Part shown: in pieces, positions 8,163-17,001 of the stretch
Layout of the letters: each line of letters starts with the position of its first letter
Position numbering within the stretch: the stretch's first letter is position 1
Assembly (NCBI GenBank): GCA_900769075.1
Contig: CAAGFE010000111.1
Coordinates: forward strand, 8,033-72,032
Length of the DNA: 64,000 nt
Reading direction: 5' to 3'
DNA from: Clostridia bacterium
GTDB taxonomy: Bacteria > Bacillota > Clostridia > Christensenellales > Aristaeellaceae
The notes under the pieces: generated by a model
The model's database searches: none
Told to the model about the DNA's origin: nothing
What the model saw: the letters and a program-made list of their open reading frames with translations, nothing else
Translations under genes and position numbers: made by a program

Positions 8163-10308
8163 ATGGCTGATCCTCCTGGCCCTGCTGCTGCTGCTGCTGC
8201 CGGCCCTTGCCCTGGCGGACACGCATACGGTGGAAAACGAGCGCCTCCTCCTGACCATTGACGACGCCACCCTGTACATGACCGTCACCGACAAGGCCAC
8301 CGGCAAGCACTTTGCAAGCAGCATCGAACCGGATTCCGGCAAGCTCACGGGATGGAAAGCCTTCGTGGCGTCCCCCCTGGTGCTGGATGTGGTGGACGGT
8401 CAGTCCGTCATCACCAAGCAGCAGGCGCTGATGGGCAATCAGGTCGCCATTGATTTCACGCTCCTGGCTAACGGCGCGGATGCACGGGTGGACTTCACCG
8501 CCCTGGGCGTGAGGATCAAGCTGGAGATCCGGCTGGACGAGGATTCCGTGGCCATCACCATGCCCAAGGACGGTCTGGAGGAATATCCGGTCTCCAAGGG
8601 CGTGGATAAGAACACCGGCGCGGAGAGCTTCACCGATACCCGCGTGTGCGGCGTGTACCTGCTTCCCTGCTTCGGTGCGACGGAGCTGGACGAGAAGTCG
8701 GGCTACATGCTGGTGCCGGAAGCGGCGGGGGCGCTCATCGCCTTCTCCAATGGCCGGGGCGTGGGCAACACCCCCTTCAGCAAGCGCATCTACGGCACGA
8801 ACATCGGCGTGGACAAGTCGGTCATGACGGCTTTGAACCGCCCTGCCGAGCAGATCACCATGCCGGTTTACGGCATGGCGTATACCGATGAGGGGCTGGG
8901 CTACCTGGCCGTGGTGGAGAATGGCTCCGAAGCCGCCGAGATCATGGCCTACCCCGCCGGCGTCATCACCAATTACAACTGGGCGGCCGCGCACTTCACC
9001 CTGCGCGAGCAGTTCATCGCCCAGACCACCCGCACCCTGGGCCTCAACAGCCGCGAAAGCAAGCCCTACCTGCGGGACATGACCGTGCGCTTCTACATTC
9101 TCTCCGGCGAAGATGCAAGCTACACCGGCATGGCCCAACGCTACCGCAGAGCCCTGCAGGAAAGCGGCGGGCTCAACGCCGCGGATACCGCCTATCGCCC
9201 CCGCGTGGATTTTCTGGGGGCCGAAAGCGCGGAGTTCCTGCTGTGGAACAGCGTGGAGCCCATGACCACCGTGGCGCAGATGGGGGAGATCATCGCAAGC
9301 TGCGATGAGAGCGGCGTCAGCGATCCGCTGGTGATCTACCGGGGCTGGCAGCCCGGCGGCCTGACCTGGGCGCTCGGCAGCGGAAGCGTGGAGCTGGAGC
9401 GCAAACTGGGCAAAGCGGATGACCTGATCGCCCTGGCCCGGTCTGTCAGGGAAAGCGGCGGAAAGTTCATGCTGGAGATCGACCCGGTGCAGGCCAATCC
9501 CAACCGTGTGTACAACAATCGGGTGGATGTGGTGCGCACCATCGGCCAGACCATCGCTGAGCATCAGACCGGCAAGGAGCTTTTCCCGACCATGTACTAC
9601 CTCACGCCCAGCCGTTCAAGCGAGATTCTCCAGGCGATTTCGGACAAATGGGGCGGGCATGTGGACGGCCTGGCGCTGGTCACGCTGCCCAACACCCTGT
9701 TCTCCTATTACGCCCGCGGCGGCAATCACTCCCGCGGCGACACGCTGGCCGCCTATCAGGACATGCTGGCAAACACCAACGCGGTGCTTGCCCTGCAGAA
9801 CCCCCTCAGCGGCTACCTGGAGCAGACGGATGTGTTCCTCGATCTGCCCCTGGATACCACCAGCTATTCCTTCCTGTCGGCGGAGGTGCCCTTCCTGCCC
9901 ATGGTGCTCAGCGGGAGCATCCCCTACTATTCCACCTGGCTGAACTTCGAGAGCAACCAGCACAAGGCGCTGCTCAAGCTGGTGGAGTACGGCGCCTATC
10001 CCTCCTGGCTGCTGACCGGTGAGGACGTGCAGCCCCTGATCCACACCAACTCCTCCGATGTGTTCTCCGCCAAATGGGACGTGCTGCTGCCCACGATGGC
10101 GGACATCAACGCCCGGCTGCAGGCCCTGCACGAGGCCATCGGCGGAAGCCGCATGATCAAGCATGAGCTGCTGGCGTCCGACGTCGTCAAGGTGACCTAC
10201 GAAAACGGGACGCTGGTATACGTCAACTACCGCAAGGCGGAGGCCGCCATCGACGGCGTGAGCATTCCGGCCCTGGACTACCTGGTGAAAGGAGGCGATG
10301 CGCGATGA
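8152..10308 (+). CDS. Secreted DUF5696-type protein, possible carbohydrate-active enzyme
   Basis: A 718-residue protein with a clear signal peptide (1-22, ending in ALA). Residues about 25-330 look like a large beta-sandwich beginning VENERLLLTIDDATLYMTV, similar in style to the N-terminal domains of GH31/GH36-like enzymes. Residues about 345-640 alternate strands and helices like a TIM barrel, with conserved-looking acidic and aromatic motifs (VIYRGWQPGG, MLEIDPVQANP, NHSRGDTLAAYQDML). The same motifs recur in the paralogue at 39067-41634. The assignment to DUF5696 is from recognition of the overall pattern; a glycosidase role is inference. It overlaps both neighbours (11 and 4 bases), so it is translated with the transporter genes. 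Confidence 0.75.
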   Translation: MKCKWLILLALLLLLLPALALADTHTVENERLLLTIDDATLYMTVTDKATGKHFASSIEPDSGKLTGWKAFVASPLVLDVVDGQSVITKQQALMGNQVAIDFTLLANGADARVDFTALGVRIKLEIRLDEDSVAITMPKDGLEEYPVSKGVDKNTGAESFTDTRVCGVYLLPCFGATELDEKSGYMLVPEAAGALIAFSNGRGVGNTPFSKRIYGTNIGVDKSVMTALNRPAEQITMPVYGMAYTDEGLGYLAVVENGSEAAEIMAYPAGVITNYNWAAAHFTLREQFIAQTTRTLGLNSRESKPYLRDMTVRFYILSGEDASYTGMAQRYRRALQESGGLNAADTAYRPRVDFLGAESAEFLLWNSVEPMTTVAQMGEIIASCDESGVSDPLVIYRGWQPGGLTWALGSGSVELERKLGKADDLIALARSVRESGGKFMLEIDPVQANPNRVYNNRVDVVRTIGQTIAEHQTGKELFPTMYYLTPSRSSEILQAISDKWGGHVDGLALVTLPNTLFSYYARGGNHSRGDTLAAYQDMLANTNAVLALQNPLSGYLEQTDVFLDLPLDTTSYSFLSAEVPFLPMVLSGSIPYYSTWLNFESNQHKALLKLVEYGAYPSWLLTGEDVQPLIHTNSSDVFSAKWDVLLPTMADINARLQALHEAIGGSRMIKHELLASDVVKVTYENGTLVYVNYRKAEAAIDGVSIPALDYLVKGGDAR

Positions 10309-11279
10309 AAAAGCTACGCATCGGCCTGGTCACCCGGCGCGAAATGAAGGGCTATGTGTTCCTGCTCCCGTGGCTGATTGGTTTTGTGACCTTCTTTCTG
10401 ATCCCGCTGGTTCAGTCTGTGTGGTACTCCTGGCATGATGTGAAGGTCACCGCCAATGGCCTGAAAATGGTTTGGGTCGGCTGGGATAATTACCGTTACA
10501 TCTTCCGGGGAGATACCGTCTTTGTGGAACAGCTGAGCAACTTCTTCACCGATGCCGTGCTGCGCCTGGCGGTGATTCTGGTGTTCTCCCTGGTGATCGC
10601 CATGATGCTCAATCAGCCCCTGAGGGGCAAGGGGATCTTCCGCACGCTGTTCTTCCTGCCCATCATCGTGGTGTCCGGCCCCGTGCTGGAGCGCCTGGTG
10701 AACGAGGGCGCAACGGCGGTGCCCCTGATTGAATCCTACGGTGTGAACGGAATCGTTGAGGCGATGCTGCCGCCCATGCTGGCGCGTCCGCTCTCCGGCC
10801 TGTTCAGCCAGCTGATCCTGGTGCTGTGGTACTCCGGCGTGCCGATTCTCATCTACATGACCGGCCTGCAGAAGATTGACAGCACCCTCTATGAAGCTTC
10901 CATGATCGACGGCGCCAACGGCTGGGTTTCCTTCTGGAAGATCACCCTGCCTGCGCTGCGCCCGATGATCCTCATCAACGGCGTGTATACGATGGTGTTC
11001 CTGGCAACCACGGGCCTGAATGAGGTCATCGCAACGATCAATGCGCGCATGTTTGCCGACAGCAGCCGGGGCGGCGGCTACGGCATTGCCAGCGCGATGG
11101 CCTGGGTGTACGCGCTGTGCCTGGCGGCAGCCCTGATCGTCCTGCTGCTGATCACCAGGGAACGCAAAGGGCAGCAGATCGCCATCCAGAAGACCGGCGA
11201 GCAGATCGCCATTGAGCGGATGCACGCAGAGCGCGCCAGGAACATGAAGCGGAAGGGAGGAAAGAGGCATGGCAGATAA
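10305..11279 (+). CDS. ABC sugar permease, MalF/LacF type
   Basis: A 324-residue permease with six helices and the EAA loop (YEASMIDGANGWVSFWKITLP). The ATGA overlap with the DUF5696 gene and the upstream AAAGGAGG support the start. It belongs with the next gene as the second membrane pair of operon A and corresponds to the permease at 41624-42613 in operon B. The C-terminal tail (about 290-324) is Lys/Arg-rich and cytoplasmic. Confidence 0.9.
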   Translation: MKKLRIGLVTRREMKGYVFLLPWLIGFVTFFLIPLVQSVWYSWHDVKVTANGLKMVWVGWDNYRYIFRGDTVFVEQLSNFFTDAVLRLAVILVFSLVIAMMLNQPLRGKGIFRTLFFLPIIVVSGPVLERLVNEGATAVPLIESYGVNGIVEAMLPPMLARPLSGLFSQLILVLWYSGVPILIYMTGLQKIDSTLYEASMIDGANGWVSFWKITLPALRPMILINGVYTMVFLATTGLNEVIATINARMFADSSRGGGYGIASAMAWVYALCLAAALIVLLLITRERKGQQIAIQKTGEQIAIERMHAERARNMKRKGGKRHGR

Positions 11280-12237
11280 GCCGATCCTTCACAAGGTGAA
11301 AAGGATCGCCATTGGCGGCTACCGTCAGATGGGCCTGCTGCCCAAGGCGGCGCTGTATGTGATGCTGATCTCCCTGTGCTTTGTGTATGTGTACCCGATC
11401 CTCCACATGGGGATCACCTCTCTCAAATCCCTGACCGACCTGCTGGACCCCTCCGTGCAGTGGCTGCCCCATGAGATCACCTTCAGCAACTACACCCAGG
11501 CGCTGGACATCATGGGCTTCTCCGAGCATCTGGTGGATACGCTGCTGGTGACGGTGGTTCCGGCACTTTGCCAGACGTTTTCCTGCGCGCTGGCGGGCTA
11601 CGCCTTCGCCCGCTTCCGCTTCAAGGGGCGCGGCATCCTCATGGCCTGCGTGCTGCTGACGTTCATCGTGCCCTTCCCGGTGCTCATGGTGCCCACCTAC
11701 ACCATGTATGTGGACTACGGCATCATCCGCACCATCTGGACGATGATCCTGCCCGCCATCACCGGGCAGGGCTTGCGGGCGGCGATCTTCATCCTCATCT
11801 ACCGCGCCACCTACGAGCAGATCCCCTTCTCCCTGGATGAGGCCGCCCGGGTGGACGGCGCCAGCGAAACCCGCGTGTTCCTGACCATCGGCGTGCCCCT
11901 GGGCCTGCCGGCGATGATCACCAGCTTCCTCTTCTCCTTTGTGTGGTACTGGAACGAAACCTATTCCACCTCCCTGTTCATGGGCAACGCCGCCATGGGC
12001 AGCACGAAATACGTTTCCACCCTGGTGATGGAGCTGGCCAAGTTTGAGGACAGCTACCTGGCCTATCTGCAAAAGGCAGGCGGATGGGCAGCCCAGAGCG
12101 GCGGCGCCAACATTCAGAACGAGGCCGTCACCATGGCCGGCACGATGCTGGTCATTGCGCCGCTGCTGATCGTTTACTTCTGCCTCCAGCGCTATTTCAC
12201 CGAGGCCATTGATCGCAGCGGCATCACCGGTGAATGA
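11269..12237 (+). CDS. ABC sugar permease, MalG/LacG type
   Basis: A 322-residue permease overlapping the previous gene by 11 bases, with GGAGG upstream of the ATG. It has six helices and an EAA loop (LDEAARVDGASETRVFLTIGVP). It contains an extended segment between helices 5 and 6 (about 235-285) that the equivalent protein at 42629-43603 also has, so the two are counterparts. Together with the preceding gene and the following binding protein it forms a second complete importer lacking only the ATPase. Confidence 0.9.
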   Translation: MADKPILHKVKRIAIGGYRQMGLLPKAALYVMLISLCFVYVYPILHMGITSLKSLTDLLDPSVQWLPHEITFSNYTQALDIMGFSEHLVDTLLVTVVPALCQTFSCALAGYAFARFRFKGRGILMACVLLTFIVPFPVLMVPTYTMYVDYGIIRTIWTMILPAITGQGLRAAIFILIYRATYEQIPFSLDEAARVDGASETRVFLTIGVPLGLPAMITSFLFSFVWYWNETYSTSLFMGNAAMGSTKYVSTLVMELAKFEDSYLAYLQKAGGWAAQSGGANIQNEAVTMAGTMLVIAPLLIVYFCLQRYFTEAIDRSGITGE

Positions 12238-12328
12238 GTGCGCTCGGATTCAACACGGTATCCATACAGGCAAGCGGTGCGTCGCAGGGCCTGTACACGG
12301 TATAAATCATGAAAGGAGACTCCAACGT

Positions 12329-13672
12329 ATGAAGAAACTGCTTTCTCTGGTTCTGGCATGCATGATGATGCTGTCCCTGGTACCCGCGATGGCCGAAGAA
12401 GGCCTCGCGCCCATGACCACTGAAAACATCACCCTGACCGTAGCCCATTGGGGCCAGGCCGAAGCCGGCGAGCCCGAAGTCATCGAGGCACTGATCGCCC
12501 AGTTTGAGGCTGCCTATCCCAACATCAATGTGGAATTCGTTGCCATCGACCAGGGCACCTGGGATCAGGGCCTGACCAACCTGGCCTCCGAGGGCAAGCT
12601 GCCCGACGTGTTCTGGGTCTTCAACGTGCCCAACGCCGTCGCCAACGGCTGGGCGCTGGACATCACCGAGTTCTTCGAGAAGGACCCTGACGCACAGGAG
12701 CTCTATCCTGCCATGCGTGAGGCGGCCAAGATCGGCGGCAGGAACTACTCCTACCCCGCTGTCATGTTCCCCCATGTGATGTTCATGAACGTGACCCTGT
12801 TCGAGAAGTACAACGTGGAACTGCCCGCCATCGACTGGACCTGGGATGACTACTTTGAGCTGGCTGACGAGCTGAGCCACCCCGAGGAGTACAACTTCGG
12901 CATCTCCAACCCCCTGTACACCGACCTGTTCCCGGCTGCCTACAACGGCAACCAGGGCAAGTGGGGCTGGGACGGCGAGAAGTTCAACTTCGACGAGGTT
13001 TGGGTCAACGCCGTTGAGAAGCGCGCGGAGGTCATCAACAACAAGATCTGCGAGTGGATGAGCGCTGACGAAAAGACCGCCGTGCTGGGCGACCCCGGCG
13101 CATGGCCTCCCGGCATGGGCCGCACCGCCATGCACATTGACTGGCCCTGGACCATCGCGCAGTTCCAGACCTTCCGCAAGGATGAAACCGGCTGTGAATG
13201 GGTGTTCTACCCCCTGCCCATGGGCCCCGGCAAGGGTGAGCTGGCCATCGTGGACAACGGCGTGATCTCCGCCGCCACCGAGCATCCCCGCGAGGCGTGG
13301 GAGCTGGCCAAGTGGATGTCCTGGGGCCCCCAGGCTGCGCTGTGCCGCCAGAAGACCTACCGCGACCTCGGCTATGCCGTGTCCCGCATGCCCGTTGTCT
13401 CCACGCCCGAAGTGTGGCAGGATCTGCTGGACAACGCCACTGAGGATCTGGTGCCCTTCTACCGCGGCTTCATCGAGCGCGGCGTGAATATCGTTCCCTC
13501 CAACTGGCCCGTTGCGCCCGGCTGGGGCACCATTGACGCTTACTACGGCGGCAACGACATCGACGGCAAGATCCTGCGCGGCGAGCTGTCTGCCTCCGAC
13601 GTGGCGGACGAGCTGCAGGCCGTGGCGGACCAGGGCGTGGCCGACCACCTGAAGGCCCTGCTGGGCGAGTAA
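12329..13672 (+). CDS. Extracellular solute-binding protein, family 1
   Basis: A 447-residue sugar-binding protein. ATG at 12329 has GAAAGGAG 10 bases upstream. The signal peptide (1-23) ends AMA before EE; it has no convincing lipobox at the end of the hydrophobic core. The mature part starts ITLTVAHWGQAEAGEPEVIE and keeps the usual features (YPNINVEFVAID, KLPDVFWV, aromatic-rich binding cleft with several Trp). It is the partner of the two preceding permeases, and its counterpart in operon B is at 43695-45125. It is separated from its neighbours by 91 and 132 bases, the larger gap carrying strong hairpins. Confidence 0.9.
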   Translation: MKKLLSLVLACMMMLSLVPAMAEEGLAPMTTENITLTVAHWGQAEAGEPEVIEALIAQFEAAYPNINVEFVAIDQGTWDQGLTNLASEGKLPDVFWVFNVPNAVANGWALDITEFFEKDPDAQELYPAMREAAKIGGRNYSYPAVMFPHVMFMNVTLFEKYNVELPAIDWTWDDYFELADELSHPEEYNFGISNPLYTDLFPAAYNGNQGKWGWDGEKFNFDEVWVNAVEKRAEVINNKICEWMSADEKTAVLGDPGAWPPGMGRTAMHIDWPWTIAQFQTFRKDETGCEWVFYPLPMGPGKGELAIVDNGVISAATEHPREAWELAKWMSWGPQAALCRQKTYRDLGYAVSRMPVVSTPEVWQDLLDNATEDLVPFYRGFIERGVNIVPSNWPVAPGWGTIDAYYGGNDIDGKILRGELSASDVADELQAVADQGVADHLKALLGE

Positions 13673-13684
13673 GCATCGCAAGCA

Positions 13685-13763
13685 GTGCTGCGCGTTTCCC
13701 GCCCCGGCGGGCGCCAGCACGCATGACTGATTGGGAGGGCAGGCAACGCACTGCCTGCTCTCC
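13685..13763 (+). other. Two mRNA hairpins between binding-protein and permease genes
   Basis: The first is a compound hairpin (GTGCTG at 13685-13690 with CAGCAC at 13715-13720, plus an inner CCCGCC/GGCGGG). The second is a 12-bp stem with one G.T pair (13734-13745 with 13752-13763, 6-base loop). No T-tract follows, so termination is unlikely. Hairpins here could protect the binding-protein message, as seen after malE-like genes; this is inference. Confidence 0.5.
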
Positions 13764-13804
13764 TGATCCCTTCGCATCACAATCATCGGAAAGGTGGACG
13801 CACC

Positions 13805-14668
13805 ATGCGCAAAACACGCTTCAATCCGGATCATTTCCATCCGAACCAGATCCCCATGTATCTGGTTCTGGTTCCGCTGGCGGTTTTCATGGCCGTCCCC
13901 ATCGTGTTCATCATCAACCACGCCTTCAAGCCCATCGAGGAGCTCTTTGCCTTCCCGCCGCGCTTCCTGGTGGAGAACCCCGTGCTGGATAACTTCACCC
14001 GTCTGGCACGCCAGGCGAGTGCGGGCGGCATCTCCATCAGCCGCTACATTTTCAACAGCCTCATCGTGACCGCTTCGGTGGTGTTCCTGAGCATGGCGAT
14101 GTCCTCCATGGCCGCCTTCGCGCTGAGCAAGCTGCGCTTCCGCGCCAAGGCCACGCTGATGGAGATCAACAACCTCGCCATGATGTTCGTGCCCATCGCG
14201 GTCATCATTCCCCGCTATTTGCTGGTGGACAAGCTTGGCATGATCAATACCTATTTCGCCCACATTCTGCCGCTTCTGGCCCTGCCGGTGGGCATGTTCC
14301 TGGTCAAGCAGTTCACCGATCAGGTGCCTGATTCCCTGATCGAAGCCGCCATCGTCGATGGCGCCGGATACTTCAAGGTCTACCGCAGGATCATCCTGCC
14401 GATGATCAAGCCTGCGCTGGCGACGGTCGCCATCCTGGCTTTCCAGTCCGTGTGGAACAACACGGAGACCTCTGCCATGTACACCAACAAGGAAAGCATG
14501 CGCACACTGACCTTCTATATGAGCACGCTTTCCAGCAACACCAACTCCGTTGCCGGACAGGGCATGGCGGCCGCCTCGTCGCTGATCATGTTCCTGCCCA
14601 ACCTGATTCTGTTCATTCTCTGCCAGAGCAAGGTCATGAACACCATGGCCCACTCCGGTATCAAATAA
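13805..14668 (+). CDS. ABC sugar permease, MalG type, displaced partner of the first importer
   Basis: A 287-residue permease; ATG at 13805 follows GGAAAGGTGG. It has six helices and an EAA loop (IEAAIVDGAGYFKVYRRIILP). It is strikingly similar along its whole length to the permease at 36168-37034, including AAFALSK, LMEINNLA and the identical ending VMNTMAHSG, and less similar to the other permeases. In operon B that counterpart directly follows the MalF-type gene, whereas here it lies eight kilobases away behind the second binding protein. It probably still pairs with the permease at 5219-6127. Confidence 0.9.
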   Translation: MRKTRFNPDHFHPNQIPMYLVLVPLAVFMAVPIVFIINHAFKPIEELFAFPPRFLVENPVLDNFTRLARQASAGGISISRYIFNSLIVTASVVFLSMAMSSMAAFALSKLRFRAKATLMEINNLAMMFVPIAVIIPRYLLVDKLGMINTYFAHILPLLALPVGMFLVKQFTDQVPDSLIEAAIVDGAGYFKVYRRIILPMIKPALATVAILAFQSVWNNTETSAMYTNKESMRTLTFYMSTLSSNTNSVAGQGMAAASSLIMFLPNLILFILCQSKVMNTMAHSGIK

Positions 14669-14700
14669 TCCCTCGCATCGCTTGAAAGGGGTTCTTTCCT

Positions 14701-16977
14701 GTGAAGGTGCTGATCATCATCATGCTTCTTGCCGCCTCCATGCTGGGGATTGCCTCCGCGGAGGACTATCAGAACCCCATTCCCGTCCTGAACGACCGGG
14801 GAGAAAAGATGGACGCCGCCGACCCCTTTGTCCTGCGCTTCAACGGGAAGTACTACCTGTATACCACCGGTGCGGAAGAGATCCGCGTCTACGAATCGGA
14901 GGATCTCGTCCACTGGACGTTCAGGGGCCACTGCACCCGCCATGGCGAAGGCGCCATCGCCTTTGCGCCGGAGGTGATCTACTGGCGCGGCGCGTTCTAT
15001 ATGATCACTTCGCCCTACGGCCGCGGGCACTATATCATGAAAAGCGATTCTCCCCTGGGGCCCTTCGACCGGGTGACGGAGAACTTCGGCTATTCCATTG
15101 ACGGTTCCCTCTTTGCGGCGGACAACGGCAAGCTCTACCTGTTCAACCTACCGGGCAACAAGTCCATCGGCATGGTGGAGATCGACGGGGACACGCTCAC
15201 CCCCAGGGGCGTGAACAAGTCCACCGGCGTGACCCTCAACCACTGGACGGAGGGCCCCGGCATGATCCGCCGCGGCGAGTGGACCTACCTGACCTTTACC
15301 GGCAACCATTATCTTTCCACGGGCTACCGCATTGCCTGGGCCAGCCGCAAGGGCGATGCCCTGGGCCGCTACACCCAGCCCAAGGATCACACGCTGATGA
15401 TCAACAGCGTTTTCAAGGATCCTTTCACCGGCCTGGGCCATTCCGCCAATTTTTACGGGCCCGACCTGGACAGCATCTATACCTCCTACCACTGCCATGC
15501 CCCAGAGCAGACCGGCGGCGGGCTGGTGCGCTGGTATTGCCTGGACCGCCTGCTGACCAACGGCGGATGGCTCTATACCACCGGCCCCAGCGATACGGCG
15601 ATGCCCCTTCCGGATCAGCCGGATGTGCGGGGCGATGCCCAGGGAGACCTGCGTGACTTTGCTGAAACGGCCACGGGCTTCTTCGCTCAGGTCAATGCCG
15701 GCAGCCGCTTCACCCAGGAGTGCAATTTTCTGCTCAACGGCGGCGAAATGGCCTGGCGGATGGGCAGCCGTGACGGGGAGGCCGCGCTGATCACCACGGA
15801 CGGCAGCAAGCTGGTATTCAAGGCGGGCGACAAGACCATCGCCCAGGCCCCTGTGCCGGAGCTGGGCGAAGCCGGACGCCTCCATACCCTGCGCGTGGAA
15901 TGCACGCAGGATATCCTCTATGTGTACATCGACACCATGCGCCTCCTGACGGTGAAGCATCCCGGGGTGACGGCGGATCTCATCGGCGCAGTGAAGCAGG
16001 AGGGCGCAGCCTATAGCTTCATGGCCCACACGGCCAGGGCCCTGGGCGACGGCGACCTGTCCGCCGTGAAGGCCATCCCCGGACGCTTCGCGGCGGTGCA
16101 CGCGATCAACGGCGCCACGCTGGAAACCGTGGAGGGCCCGGAGCTGGAGGCGCAGGCTGCCCTGCTTGGCGAAGCGGCGTACCCTGTGCGCGTGGCGGCG
16201 GAAGGCGCCTACTGTTTTGATCTGACCCTCCGGGCCAAGGACGCGGGCCGCCGGATCACCATCACCCTGAATGCCAAGCCCATCCTGGAATTCACCGTGC
16301 CCGAAGCGCCGGACAAGGCGGACTGGTTCACCTATACCACAGCGCCGGTGCAGCTGCCCGCAGGCGATCACACCCTGGGCATTTCCGGCGATCAGACGGC
16401 CGTGCTGATGATCTCCGCCTTCCTCCATGAGCGCATGGAAGAAAAGACCTGGGCGCTGGATCAGAACAAGCGCGAAGGCATCATCACCCTGGGCAGCTTC
16501 GCCGTCGGGAACGGGGCGCTGTCCGTCGGCACGGGCAAAAACAGCTTCGCACTCATCGGCAGCATGGGCTGCACGGATTACGAGTTGCGGGTGACCTTCG
16601 ATATGCCCAGCCAGGGCAGCGGATACAGCGGTTTCCTGATGCACGCGGCCCATGCTTCCATCCACCCGGATCAGGTGGCGGAGGCTTGCTTCGGCTACGG
16701 CGTGGCCATCACCGCCACCGGTCTGACCATCCGCCGGATGAACTATGGTCATGCGATGGAGGCCACCAAGGTCAGGCTCGACGGTTGGGGAACCCTTGAA
16801 CAGGCTACGCTCACGCTGCGGATGGAGGACAATGTGCTGTCCGTCTTCGTGGGGGACGGACAAGTGCCGGTGGCCGTGATTCAGGACAGCATGCCCTTCA
16901 CCCACGGCATGTGCGGCCTGTTCTCCACGGGCAGGGAGCTGCGGGTGACGGAGCTGTTCGTCAGGCCGCTGGAATAA
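14701..16977 (+). CDS. Secreted GH43 glycoside hydrolase with C-terminal beta-sandwich domains
   Basis: A 758-residue protein starting at GTG 14701, preceded by GAAAGGGG, with a signal peptide (1-20). The N-terminal five-bladed propeller (about 22-310) has the three GH43 acids: general base D41 (DAADPF), pKa-modulating D134 (SIDGSLF) and general acid E184 (HWTEGP). Three beta-rich domains follow (about 315-460, 470-580 and 590-758). The middle one carries LPAGDHTL, a strand motif also found in the giant binding proteins. GH43 enzymes attack arabinan, arabinoxylan and xylo-oligosaccharides; exact specificity is uncertain. It is a tandem paralogue of the next gene, 24 bases downstream. Confidence 0.88.
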   Translation: MKVLIIIMLLAASMLGIASAEDYQNPIPVLNDRGEKMDAADPFVLRFNGKYYLYTTGAEEIRVYESEDLVHWTFRGHCTRHGEGAIAFAPEVIYWRGAFYMITSPYGRGHYIMKSDSPLGPFDRVTENFGYSIDGSLFAADNGKLYLFNLPGNKSIGMVEIDGDTLTPRGVNKSTGVTLNHWTEGPGMIRRGEWTYLTFTGNHYLSTGYRIAWASRKGDALGRYTQPKDHTLMINSVFKDPFTGLGHSANFYGPDLDSIYTSYHCHAPEQTGGGLVRWYCLDRLLTNGGWLYTTGPSDTAMPLPDQPDVRGDAQGDLRDFAETATGFFAQVNAGSRFTQECNFLLNGGEMAWRMGSRDGEAALITTDGSKLVFKAGDKTIAQAPVPELGEAGRLHTLRVECTQDILYVYIDTMRLLTVKHPGVTADLIGAVKQEGAAYSFMAHTARALGDGDLSAVKAIPGRFAAVHAINGATLETVEGPELEAQAALLGEAAYPVRVAAEGAYCFDLTLRAKDAGRRITITLNAKPILEFTVPEAPDKADWFTYTTAPVQLPAGDHTLGISGDQTAVLMISAFLHERMEEKTWALDQNKREGIITLGSFAVGNGALSVGTGKNSFALIGSMGCTDYELRVTFDMPSQGSGYSGFLMHAAHASIHPDQVAEACFGYGVAITATGLTIRRMNYGHAMEATKVRLDGWGTLEQATLTLRMEDNVLSVFVGDGQVPVAVIQDSMPFTHGMCGLFSTGRELRVTELFVRPLE

Positions 16978-17001
16978 GAACCCTTGGGAGGAAGGAGAAC
17001 C

